A stretch of 64,000 nt of DNA, taken from Corynebacterium sp. CNJ-954 (lineage in GTDB: Bacteria > Actinomycetota > Actinomycetes > Mycobacteriales > Mycobacteriaceae). The stretch is from positions 124,001 to 188,000 of the forward strand of contig NZ_MKKI01000042.1 in the NCBI RefSeq assembly GCF_001942345.1, given 5' to 3'. The notes beneath the pieces are model-generated. The model was not told where the DNA came from. It ran no database searches and saw only the letters and a program-made list of their open reading frames with translations. The position numbers were made by a program, and so were the translations under genes. Below, piece after piece: positions 50,475-58,306 of this stretch; the first letter of the stretch is position 1; each line of letters opens with the position of its first letter.

Positions 50475-51788
50475 GTGTCATCCATGAGCTCAGCGGCCGC
50501 AGCCCACCCCACGCCCCGGCGGCGGTGGTCATCCCGTCCCGCCGTCGTCGCGGTCGGCTGGCTCATCGCCCACCTGGTCCCCGTGGCATGGGTTCTCTCA
50601 GCGGGGACCTCCACCGGCGACATCCGTTACTACTTCAGGGGACTCACCGGCATCGAACCCGGTGCCATGGACGAGTATCCCGAGGTCGGCACCTGGCCGG
50701 CACGTCTCGTCGAGCGGGTCTCCACACTCGGTGGACAGCGGGCCGACACCGGCACGGAGGACGCGTTCGTGGTCGGCTTCATCAGCCTGTCTGTGCTGTT
50801 CTCCGCTCTCTTCACCTGGTATCTCTGGCGGTCGGGCAAGGGGAAGGACTCCTGGCCCGCCTGGTTCTGGATCCTTTTCGCCGGCCTGTCCGGGCCGATC
50901 TTCCTCACCCGCCTGGATATCTTCCCGGGTCTGCTCGTCGCCGGTTTCGCGGCCCTGCTGTTGGCCGGAACCCGCTGGTCACGCCTGGCGACGATACTGC
51001 TGGCCGCAGCGACGATGATGAAGCTGTGGCCCGGTGTACTCGGGGCTGCCCTGGTCGGCGGGATCCGCCGGGCGTCGACGTGGGTGCGGGTGTGCTGGTT
51101 CTTCGGTTCGCTGGCGGTACTGTGCCTGGTCGTCGTAGTCGTCGGCGGTGTCGACCGTCTCGTCTCTCCACTGACCTACCAGGGGGACCGGGGCCTGCAG
51201 GTCGAATCCATCGCCGCGACGCCGTGGATCCTCGCTTCGACGCTGGCAGGCGGCGACGGTGGCACGCCCTGGTCCATCAGCTACGCGGCTTCCAAGAGTT
51301 ATGAGATCGCCGGGCCCGGCATCGACTTCACCCTCACGGTGATGACCCTCTTGACGGCGGCGACCATCGTCACCGCCGTGGTCTGGGCCGTGGCACGGCT
51401 GTGGCGGGACGACTGGACACCGATGCGTGCGGTGTCGTTCAGTGTGGCCCTGATCATGCTGATCATCGTCACCAACAAGGTCTTCTCACCGCAGTACCTG
51501 GCGTGGGTGGCACCGGTCGTGGCTGTTGCTCTGCTGACGTCCCGCCGACGTGTCGTCACCGTGATTGCGGTGGAGATCCTGGTCTCGGCGGTGCTGACTA
51601 CGCTGGTCTACCCCGTCTTCTACGACTGGCTGATCTTCAACCCGCCGTACCTTGTCGCCGCGGTTGCACTGCTGCTGCGCAATGTGGCGGTGGTTGTTCT
51701 GGCCGCCACCTGCGTCTGGTGGGCCTTCACTCCGGACGGACGGCGTGAGTCTCCGGTTCAGGGAGACGCCGGGCACGTAGCCGGGTGA
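50475..51788 (+). CDS. GT87-like polytopic mannosyltransferase
   Basis: A 437-residue membrane protein of the DUF2029/GT-C superfamily with about ten helices. The first loop holds GDIRYYFRGLTGI, and later segments TRLDIFPGLLVAGFAALLLAG, AATMMKLWPGVLGAALVGG and KVFSPQYLAWVAP recall GT87 enzymes that use polyprenyl-phospho-sugars. The specific linkage is unknown. GTG 50475 is fixed by TAGGAT 8 nt upstream. The last 62 bp overlap the convergent PH-domain gene. Confidence 0.8.
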   Translation: MSSMSSAAAAHPTPRRRWSSRPAVVAVGWLIAHLVPVAWVLSAGTSTGDIRYYFRGLTGIEPGAMDEYPEVGTWPARLVERVSTLGGQRADTGTEDAFVVGFISLSVLFSALFTWYLWRSGKGKDSWPAWFWILFAGLSGPIFLTRLDIFPGLLVAGFAALLLAGTRWSRLATILLAAATMMKLWPGVLGAALVGGIRRASTWVRVCWFFGSLAVLCLVVVVVGGVDRLVSPLTYQGDRGLQVESIAATPWILASTLAGGDGGTPWSISYAASKSYEIAGPGIDFTLTVMTLLTAATIVTAVVWAVARLWRDDWTPMRAVSFSVALIMLIIVTNKVFSPQYLAWVAPVVAVALLTSRRRVVTVIAVEILVSAVLTTLVYPVFYDWLIFNPPYLVAAVALLLRNVAVVVLAATCVWWAFTPDGRRESPVQGDAGHVAG

Positions 51789-53169
51789 CGAGGTCGACGG
51801 CGTCCGCGGTCGTGAGATCGCGCCCCGCCATCGACACCGGCCCCGGTACGAGGTCGAAGCGCACCCCCGCCAGCCCCAGCATGTTCTGCACCGGCCCCCG
51901 CCGGTAGCTGAGTTCCTGGATGTGTGCCGGGGAGATCACCGACACGGCGCGGCGGAACAACCCGTGGTGAGAGACGACCGCCGTCAGCTGGCCGTTACCG
52001 CCGGGATCCGACACCAGGGTGGTGCCTTGGCGTGTACGGTCCACCGGAGACACCCAGCGGGCACTCCGTGGGCTCAGGTAAGTGTGTGCGGCCCGGAAGC
52101 CGTCGCGGGCGCGTCCCTCCGGATGTGCCACTGCGGCAATGGCCCGGCTGTCCAGCGGTGTGAGTGTCTCGAGCACATGGAGGGCAAGGGCCAGATCACC
52201 GACGGGGAGAACGGTGGTCGTCGAGCCGTCCGACTCAGACTCCGCACCGTATCCGGCCACGTCAACCCGGACTTTCCACCAGCCCAGCAGCCGCCAGGCC
52301 ACGGGCTGCGACACCTCCACCGCATGAACCCGTGCCAGTGGGACGGATTGCCGGCGTCGTTCCGTCAGGCCGAAGGTGATTCCCAGGACGTCCCCGTCCA
52401 GCGTGGCGGTGAACCGCCAACTGGTGTTCAGCACTCCCCAGACCCAGGGCACGGCGCCGGCGAGGACCGGCAGGAGGACCGCCAGTCCGGCGGGGGTCGC
52501 GAGAGCGACGGCAGCACCCGCCACCACCAGCACGGTGGCACCGGACAGCGCGGCCGCCACAAGGGAGCGGGTGATCGGGATCATGGGGACGACGGCACTG
52601 CCGTGGTCCTCCGTCGCATCATCTCCGTGGTCCGTCTGTCCGGGGACGCCGTGGACCAGGGTGAGCAGGTGGGACCGCAGGTCCTCAGCCTCCTGACGTG
52701 GAAGGTACTCCACCTCAACCGAGCTCCCGGAACCTCCCGCGGTCTCCACCTTGACCCCCGCCAGGCGGAACAGGCGCGGTGCGAGCGGCTCCACCAGGTC
52801 GACGGCCTGGACCCGGTCGAAGCGTGCCGTCCGTAGCTGGCGGGAGACCACTCCCCGTCGGACGGCGATCTCCTCCCCGTCGACCCGGTAACCGGCGGCC
52901 CGCCACCACGGCAGTGAGACGACCCAGCCGATGAGGAAGATGACCGGAATCGCCACGAGGACCGCCACGACGACCAGCCCCGTGGGCAGCGGGGAATCCT
53001 CCAGCAGGTCGCGCAGCCTCCCGAGGGTCTCCGCCTGCTGGGCGGCGATGACGGCGACGATACCGACGAGGACCGCCCACATGCGCAGCAGTGGGCTCAG
53101 CGGGTGGACACGACGCCACCGGCCGTCGGCGATGTCACCGGTCATGTCACCGGTCATGTCACCGGTCAC
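51727..53169 (-). CDS. PH-domain (DUF304/YdbT-type) membrane protein
   Basis: A 480-residue protein with several hydrophobic segments and three bacterial PH (bPH2) domains: the first after two N-terminal helices (YRVDGEEIAVRRGVVSRQLRTARFDRVQAVDL), the second after a helix pair (FGLTERRRQSVPLARVHAVEV) and a third near the C-terminus (VSVISPAHIQELSYRRGPVQ). Function unknown. It pairs with the smaller PH protein upstream, overlapping by GTGA; the same two-gene YdbS-YdbT layout occurs widely. The N-terminus begins with a threefold 12-bp repeat, which gives three candidate starts (53169, 53157, 53145). Confidence 0.83.
   Translation of the reverse strand: MTGDMTGDMTGDIADGRWRRVHPLSPLLRMWAVLVGIVAVIAAQQAETLGRLRDLLEDSPLPTGLVVVAVLVAIPVIFLIGWVVSLPWWRAAGYRVDGEEIAVRRGVVSRQLRTARFDRVQAVDLVEPLAPRLFRLAGVKVETAGGSGSSVEVEYLPRQEAEDLRSHLLTLVHGVPGQTDHGDDATEDHGSAVVPMIPITRSLVAAALSGATVLVVAGAAVALATPAGLAVLLPVLAGAVPWVWGVLNTSWRFTATLDGDVLGITFGLTERRRQSVPLARVHAVEVSQPVAWRLLGWWKVRVDVAGYGAESESDGSTTTVLPVGDLALALHVLETLTPLDSRAIAAVAHPEGRARDGFRAAHTYLSPRSARWVSPVDRTRQGTTLVSDPGGNGQLTAVVSHHGLFRRAVSVISPAHIQELSYRRGPVQNMLGLAGVRFDLVPGPVSMAGRDLTTADAVDLVTRLRARRLPEPETHAVRPE
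53134..53169. repeat. 12-bp tandem repeat, three copies
   Basis: GTCACCGGTCAT twice plus GTCACCGGTCAC, covering the start codon of the large PH-domain gene and the stop of the small one. Encodes (M/V)TGD repeats. Confidence 0.8.
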
Positions 53170-53674
53170 AGCCCGCTCATCCTCTCCCGCGCAGCGACGG
53201 CCAGGCGGTCACGCAAGGCGTCGGCATCGGCGGCGGCCAGCCCCACCACCGTCGAGTCACTCGTCGAGGAGGCGGTGTGCAGCTTGACCTGTTTGATCCC
53301 GAAGGCCCGTTCCACGGGACCGGACGTGACGTCGACATACTGGATCCTCCCGTAGGGACCACGGTGAAGGTCCACCACAGCCGCCCTTTGGTGATCAGCA
53401 GCTCGTCCTCGGTCTCCACCCACCGCTTCCGGGAGGCCTGCGCGGGGATGAGCCAGATCTGCCAGATGAGCAACACCACCAGTACCGCAGCCACGGCCCA
53501 GAGAATCGCGGAGGCAAGGCCGGGGACGAACAGTGCGGCAACCACCGCCGCGATCACGGGGACGACCGTCCACGGCAGGTCCGACACGTAGCGGGCCGGC
53601 ACATACCTCCCGGACACCCGGTGCATCGAATCAAGCAGGGCCAGCGAAGAAACCTCGGGGGTCTGATCGGTCAT
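53166..53674 (-). pseudogene. small PH-domain (YdbS-type) membrane protein (frameshifted)
   Basis: A protein of about 169 residues with two transmembrane helices and one bPH2 domain. The upstream frame carries TVVPVIAAVVAALFVPGLA and ELLITKGRLWWTFTVVP; the downstream frame carries YGRIQYVDVTSGPVERAFG and runs to the stop at 53166. They meet at the GGG run 53355-53357, where one more G would join VVP to YGRIQYVDV, the standard bPH2 sequence. ATG 53674; 20 bp after the Nudix-kinase gene, so part of the same leftward run. Confidence 0.8.
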
Positions 53675-53694
53675 GGCCCCAGTGTCGCATATCC

Positions 53695-54891
53695 CTAGAG
53701 CGACAGTACGTGCCGGACGGTCGAGGCCGCCTCCGCGACGTATCCCCCACCGAACACGGCCGCGTGGAGGTAGAGCACGTGGAGCCTGTGCAGAGGCAGC
53801 AGCTCACGCCATCCGGCGGGCAGCTCGGCGGCCTCCGCGTAGGCGTCGAAGATCCGGTCCCGGTGCGGTGCACCGAACATGCTGAGGAATCCGAGGTCGG
53901 TCAGCCCGTGCCCACCGTGGGACGACGGGTCGATGAGGACCGCCCCCTGAGGCGACCACATGAGGTTTCCCGACCACAGGTCACCGTGCAGCCGGGCCGG
54001 TGGACGTCCGTCATCGAAGTCACCCGCGGAGAGCCTCTCGAGCAGTGCGCCCGTTCCCCGGATCCCGCCGGGGACACGATGTTCCAGCGGTGCCAGCACC
54101 ACGTCGGCGTAGTAGGCCCCCCACGTCGGGTGCGGGGCGAGCGGCAGGTCCAGCAGGCTGTCATTCGGCCCCTGGTACCCGGGCCCGCGCCAGCCGGCGG
54201 GGCCCGCCCCGAACGATCCTGCCCCGCTCGCATGGGTCACGGCCAGCCGACGTCCGAACTCTTCGGCAGCCGGTGCGTCGGGCGGGACGGAGGTGACCCG
54301 TCGTAGCAGGAGATCTCCGTCAGCCGTCCGCGCCCGCACCCCGGCGACAGCTACACCACCGTGTCCGGCGGCGTCCTCGAGCCAGTTCAGGCAGGACTGT
54401 TCCCAGTCGCCGGGTCGTCCCGGATTGTGCTTCGTGAATGTCGTCGCCCCGAGCAGACGTGGAAAAGTCGTGAACATCAGCGGCGCCAGTGGATGTGCAG
54501 GGTCGCCGGGCGTGTGGTCCGGTGTCCCCACCGGCACCCACCGGGCATCGGCGATTTCCGCGGCGACGACGGGGGTGACCTCGGGGTCGCCGACATGGAC
54601 GAAGAGGTCGGCCGTGACTTCCCTGCCCTCTTCGTTGGCGGCCGGGGCGGTGAAGGTCCCGATGAATTCAAGAGAGGACGGTGGGACGTCGATCCCGGTT
54701 TCCTCACGGACTTCGCGGACCGCCGTGGCACTGGCCCGTTCACCGGGCTCGGGTTTCCCACCGGGGTACTGGTACAGACGGGTGCCGCGTTTCCGGACGG
54801 TCAGGACCTCGCACCCACCTGCGGCATCAGGCGCGTCGCGGAGGAATGCGACAGCGCTGACCCGGATCCCGTCGCCTGCCGTCACACTCAC
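53695..54891 (-). CDS. Nudix hydrolase - fructosamine kinase fusion protein
   Basis: A 398-residue two-domain protein. Residues 1-145 are a Nudix hydrolase with a perfect Nudix box from G45 to I67 (GX5EX7REVXEEXGI). Residues 150-398 are a fructosamine-3-kinase-like domain: TTFTKHNPG start, FGRRLAVTHASGAGSFG, catalytic loop HGDLWSGN (302-309) and metal-binding IDPSSHGGHGLTDLGFLSMF (D321). Such kinases phosphorylate sugar adducts on amines so that they fall off; Nudix enzymes cleave nucleoside diphosphate derivatives. Both active sites look intact. The frame is continuous with no internal ribosome site. GTG 54891 overlaps the preceding gene's stop (GTGA). The substrates are unknown. Confidence 0.87.
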   Translation of the reverse strand: MSVTAGDGIRVSAVAFLRDAPDAAGGCEVLTVRKRGTRLYQYPGGKPEPGERASATAVREVREETGIDVPPSSLEFIGTFTAPAANEEGREVTADLFVHVGDPEVTPVVAAEIADARWVPVGTPDHTPGDPAHPLAPLMFTTFPRLLGATTFTKHNPGRPGDWEQSCLNWLEDAAGHGGVAVAGVRARTADGDLLLRRVTSVPPDAPAAEEFGRRLAVTHASGAGSFGAGPAGWRGPGYQGPNDSLLDLPLAPHPTWGAYYADVVLAPLEHRVPGGIRGTGALLERLSAGDFDDGRPPARLHGDLWSGNLMWSPQGAVLIDPSSHGGHGLTDLGFLSMFGAPHRDRIFDAYAEAAELPAGWRELLPLHRLHVLYLHAAVFGGGYVAEAASTVRHVLSL

Positions 54892-55604
54892 CGCAGGGCA
54901 CGGCGAATCGTCGACACCGTCACAGCGCAGCTGCTGTCCGCATCCCTTTCGTGGTAGGCGCGGCAGACGTCCGCACCGTGCTGCATCAGGAGCAGCAGGG
55001 CCACACTGAGTTCCTCGGAGAGGAGCTCGAGGGCTTCTTCGTCACGCACCACGGCAGCGACAGCACTCTGCAACTCCTGCGGCTCACGCCCGGCGACCCC
55101 GGGGGCGGGGCAGGCCCTGGAGACAAGCAGCCGCAGGTAGGCGTGAGCGACCAGGCCGATCACGTCCCCGTTGTCCTGCAGCTCGGCGATATGCCGACGG
55201 AACTGCAGCATCGACGGCATGGTGACGTGCCGGTCGCGCCACCGCGCGGTCGCGTGTGCACGGTCCAGCGCCCCGGAGAACTGGTCGGTGGCTCCGGAGA
55301 GCCCGGAGCACAGCGATGCCAGTGAGACCGCGTCCACCGCCGGCCCCGGGGTGGCCCCGGGGCTCGCCAGTGCCGAACGCAGGATACGGAGCCCCTCCCA
55401 GTGCTGTTCAAGGTAGGCGGCCCGCCCGGCGAACGGCAGTGTGCCATCGCCCATACGCCGGAAGACGGTCGACCGGCGTACACAGTTCAGCGCGGAGTCG
55501 CCCGCAGCATCCAGGAGGGCACTGACCCGGGCTGCGTCGAGTTGAGGCAGCCCGTCGTGGATGCCGACGTGGGCACTGGAAGTCTGCTGCTGCAAGTCAA
55601 TCAC
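54888..55604 (-). CDS. heme-oxygenase-like protein lacking the axial histidine
   Basis: A 238-residue all-helical protein. STVFRRMGDGTLPFAGRAAYLEQHWEGLRILRSAL and LQDNGDVIGLVAHAYLRLLVSR align with the heme oxygenase next door (SVFMERLLDGSLDASAFVAFQEQAYLFYSAL-type and RDVPALVAHHYTRYLGDL), so the fold is probably that of heme oxygenase. The His ligand (H20 in HmuO) is replaced by Leu39 and the GGQ-type distal-helix region is altered, so it is unlikely to bind heme in the usual way. GTG 55604 has GAGGACG upstream. A DtxR-like box precedes it. It may bind heme breakdown products, act as a partner or have a new activity; no function is known. Confidence 0.65.
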   Translation of the reverse strand: MIDLQQQTSSAHVGIHDGLPQLDAARVSALLDAAGDSALNCVRRSTVFRRMGDGTLPFAGRAAYLEQHWEGLRILRSALASPGATPGPAVDAVSLASLCSGLSGATDQFSGALDRAHATARWRDRHVTMPSMLQFRRHIAELQDNGDVIGLVAHAYLRLLVSRACPAPGVAGREPQELQSAVAAVVRDEEALELLSEELSVALLLLMQHGADVCRAYHERDADSSCAVTVSTIRRALR

Positions 55605-55648
55605 CGTCCTCGGGTCCCGGGTTGTTCCGCCGTGCTGCCTGACATATA

Positions 55649-55667
55649 TTTCGTGAGCCTACCCTAA
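55649..55667. promoter_or_regulatory. DtxR-type iron box
   Basis: TTTCGTGAGCCTACCCTAA matches 15 of 19 positions of the DtxR consensus palindrome (TTAGGTTAGCCTAACCTAA). It lies 45 bp before the start of the heme-oxygenase-like gene and overlaps the last codons of hmuO; a possible -10 (TATATG) follows it on the minus strand. Confidence 0.55.
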
Positions 55668-56326
55668 TGGAGTCCGGTCGGCCAACGGTGCTGCAGTACC
55701 CTGCGAAGACCCTCGAAGACCCCGGAGTTGTAGGCGAACGCGGCTCGGGCGGCAGCGAGAAGACGGTGCCGTTCCCCGTCATCGAACTCCATCGCATCCA
55801 GGGCACCGCGGTAGGCGTCCCGGTAGCGCTTGGGTTTGTCGATGTGCGGGAAACGGTAGAAGGCCGTGGCCGACTCCTCCACGCCGTAGTGACGTGTCAT
55901 GAGCCGGCCGATGACCTGGCCGCCCGCCAGGTCACCCAGATACCGGGTGTAGTGGTGGGCGACGAGTGCCGGGACGTCACGTTCCCGGCCGATGCGCTGC
56001 AGTTCGGCGACATACGCAGCCGTCTCCGGAAGTGGAGCGGCGCCCACGGTGCCTCCGAGCGCCCGGAGATCCTCCTGCAGAACCGCACGGCGGTCCAGCA
56101 GGCGGTCCGCGACCGCGCCCAGGCGGGAGTCACCCGTGCAGGCGTCGACCGCATCCTCCAGAGCCGAGTAGAACAGGTACGCCTGTTCCTGGAACGCGAC
56201 GAACGCTGAGGCGTCCAGACTTCCGTCCAGCAGACGCTCCATGAACACGGAGTGTTCCGCATTCTCATGGGCCTGCCGGGTCTCCTCCCGGAGCTGCTCG
56301 GAAAGCAGGGTGGTCGCTGTCGCCAT
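55664..56326 (-). CDS. hmuO: heme oxygenase (biliverdin-producing)
   Basis: Degrades heme to biliverdin, CO and iron to release iron from host or environmental heme. 220 residues with the axial His20 in RQAHENAEHSVFM, FQEQAYLFYSALEDAVDA, and the distal helix VAHHYTRYLGDLAGGQVIGRLM, closely like C. diphtheriae HmuO. ATG 56326 places His at residue 20 exactly as in HmuO; an in-frame ATG at 56371 adds 15 residues. Located between hmuV and the paralogue. Confidence 0.95.
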   Translation of the reverse strand: MATATTLLSEQLREETRQAHENAEHSVFMERLLDGSLDASAFVAFQEQAYLFYSALEDAVDACTGDSRLGAVADRLLDRRAVLQEDLRALGGTVGAAPLPETAAYVAELQRIGRERDVPALVAHHYTRYLGDLAGGQVIGRLMTRHYGVEESATAFYRFPHIDKPKRYRDAYRGALDAMEFDDGERHRLLAAARAAFAYNSGVFEGLRRVLQHRWPTGLH

Positions 56327-56428
56327 CGTCGCTTCTGTTCCTGTCCTCGGTTGTTCGCGTTCGATCAACATCGTGTACAGGCCATGCTAACAATGGAGAC
56401 CCTTACCCGGGATCATCCGAAAGTTGGA

Positions 56429-57247
56429 TCAGCTGTCCGACGGGGTCGGACGGATCCAGAGTTCACCGTGCATCTCATCCACGCTCACCGGCCACTCGTA
56501 GACCCGTGACAGCCTCTCCGCGGTGCAGACCTCGGCCGGCGAACCGACCGCCTCGATCCGTCCGTCGCCGAGCAGAGCCAGCCGGTCGCAGTACTGTGCG
56601 GCCAGGTTCAGGTCGTGCAGAACCACGATGACACCGACTCCCCCGGCAGCGACCCGTCGCACCGACCGCATGGTGCGTTCCTGGTGCCCGATGTCCATGG
56701 CCGCGGTCGGCTCGTCCAGCAACGTACACCGTGCCTGCTGCGCCATCACCCGGGCGAAGGCCACCCGCGCACGTTCACCACCCGACAGCGTGGTCACGTC
56801 ACGGTCCTGCATCTCCAGCATGCCGACGTCGGCAAGACAGGCGTCGACCACCGCGCGGTCCGCCCCACGGTCGTCACGTTCCGTCGTGCCACGACTCCCC
56901 GCCCACGCCGACCGGCCCATCTCCACGACGTCCCGGACAAGGTGTGAGAATGAGACCCGCGGGTCCTGCAGCATCACCGACCGGGTCCTGGCAGCCTCCC
57001 GGACCCCGTAGTCCCGGTAGGGCCGTCCCGCCAGGAGGACCTCACCGGACACAGGGGCGGTGTCGCCGGAAAGGGCCCCCAGCAAGGTCGACTTACCGGC
57101 ACCGTTCGGCCCGATCAGCCCCAGGACCTCCCCTTCATGCAGGTCGAGATCGACACCGTGGAGGATCTCGGTACCGTGCCTCCCGTTCCGCGAGCCACCG
57201 ACCGTGACGACCACCCGGCGCGCGGAAAGAACCACCCCGTCACTCAT
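56429..57247 (-). CDS. hmuV: heme ABC transporter ATPase
   Basis: A 272-residue ABC ATPase of the iron/heme importer group. Walker A GPNGAGKST, signature LSGGERARVAFARV, Walker B TLLDEPTAAMD and H-loop VLHDLN are all intact. The ATG overlaps the hmuU stop by 4 bp. Followed by hmuO after about 100 bp, supporting heme rather than siderophore transport. Confidence 0.92.
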   Translation of the reverse strand: MSDGVVLSARRVVVTVGGSRNGRHGTEILHGVDLDLHEGEVLGLIGPNGAGKSTLLGALSGDTAPVSGEVLLAGRPYRDYGVREAARTRSVMLQDPRVSFSHLVRDVVEMGRSAWAGSRGTTERDDRGADRAVVDACLADVGMLEMQDRDVTTLSGGERARVAFARVMAQQARCTLLDEPTAAMDIGHQERTMRSVRRVAAGGVGVIVVLHDLNLAAQYCDRLALLGDGRIEAVGSPAEVCTAERLSRVYEWPVSVDEMHGELWIRPTPSDS

Positions 57248-58302
57248 CCGACGACACCGCCCTTCTTCAGCATGCGGCGCAGCAGGATGAAGAAGGTGGG
57301 CCCGCCGACGAGCGCCGTGAAGATCCCGATCGGCAGATCCGCGAACGCAATCAGCGTGCGCGACGCCAGGTCGGCGAGCAACAGCAGTACCGCGCCGCCC
57401 AGGGCCGACAGCGGCACCAGCCAACGGTTCGCCGGTCCGGTGAGTTGCCGCAGAATATGGGGCACAATCAGGCCGACGAAACCGATGATGCCGGCGAAGC
57501 TGACGGCCAGTGCGGCCAGCGCCGTCGACAGACCGATGATCGCGACGCGCATCGCCGCGACATTCACGCCGGCATGCCCCGCCGCACGTTCGCCGAGACT
57601 GAGGACGTCCAGCCGCCCCGCGATGACCAGCGATCCGAGCAGACACAGGACCACAGGCAGTGCCACGATCGCGACCTGGTTCCACTGGGCACCGTTCAGT
57701 GAGCCCATCTGCCAGAAGATCACCTGTTCACGTGACGAGGTCGGGGCCAGGAAGACCAGGAAGGAGATCGCCGCACCGGCCACCGCGTTGACCGCGATGC
57801 CGGTGAGTATCAGGGTGAGCACCCTGACCTCCCCGTTGATCGAGGCCAGACGGTACACCGCGACTGTGGTCAGCACGCCGGCGAGGAACGCCAGCACCGG
57901 CACAGTCGCCGTACCCAGCACGGTGATGTTCAGGACGATCGCGGCCGCCGCCCCCACACCGGCCCCGGAGGTGACGCCGATGACGCTGGGTTCAGCCAGT
58001 GGATTGCCGAACAGCCCCTGCAGGAGCGTTCCGGCAACAGCCAGGGCAGCCCCCACCAGCAGACAGAGCATGATCCGCGGAAGACGGATCTGCCAGAGGA
58101 CGTTCGCGGCCCTGGCCGCTTCCCCCGCAGCTTCCGCGTCCTCCCGTCCGGGACCGTGTACCAGGGCGGACCAGACCTCTGCCGGGGACAGGGTGAACTG
58201 ACCGAGGACAAGATTGATGCCGACCGCCGCGACGAGCAGGACCACCAGCACCGCAAGGGTCGCCAGCCGCGTCGTCCGACGCCGCGTGAGGGTGTCTGTC
58301 AT
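57244..58302 (-). CDS. hmuU: heme ABC transporter permease (FecCD family)
   Basis: A 352-residue FecCD/BtuC-type permease with about ten helices. Family blocks: QIRLPRIMLCLLVGAALAVAG, GLFGNPLAEPSVIGVTSGAG, LGERAAGHAGVN and FAGIIGFVGLIVPHILR. ATG 58302 lies 4 nt after the glnE stop with GAGGGG directly before it, so its translation may depend on glnE read-through or its promoter may lie within glnE. The binding protein HmuT is not encoded in this window. Confidence 0.92.
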   Translation of the reverse strand: MTDTLTRRRTTRLATLAVLVVLLVAAVGINLVLGQFTLSPAEVWSALVHGPGREDAEAAGEAARAANVLWQIRLPRIMLCLLVGAALAVAGTLLQGLFGNPLAEPSVIGVTSGAGVGAAAAIVLNITVLGTATVPVLAFLAGVLTTVAVYRLASINGEVRVLTLILTGIAVNAVAGAAISFLVFLAPTSSREQVIFWQMGSLNGAQWNQVAIVALPVVLCLLGSLVIAGRLDVLSLGERAAGHAGVNVAAMRVAIIGLSTALAALAVSFAGIIGFVGLIVPHILRQLTGPANRWLVPLSALGGAVLLLLADLASRTLIAFADLPIGIFTALVGGPTFFILLRRMLKKGGVVG

Positions 58303-58306
58303 CCCC

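Noticed and set aside
56327..56428. DtxR box before hmuO
   Set aside because: The best stretch (around a GTTAGC core) matches only about half the consensus, too weak to claim.
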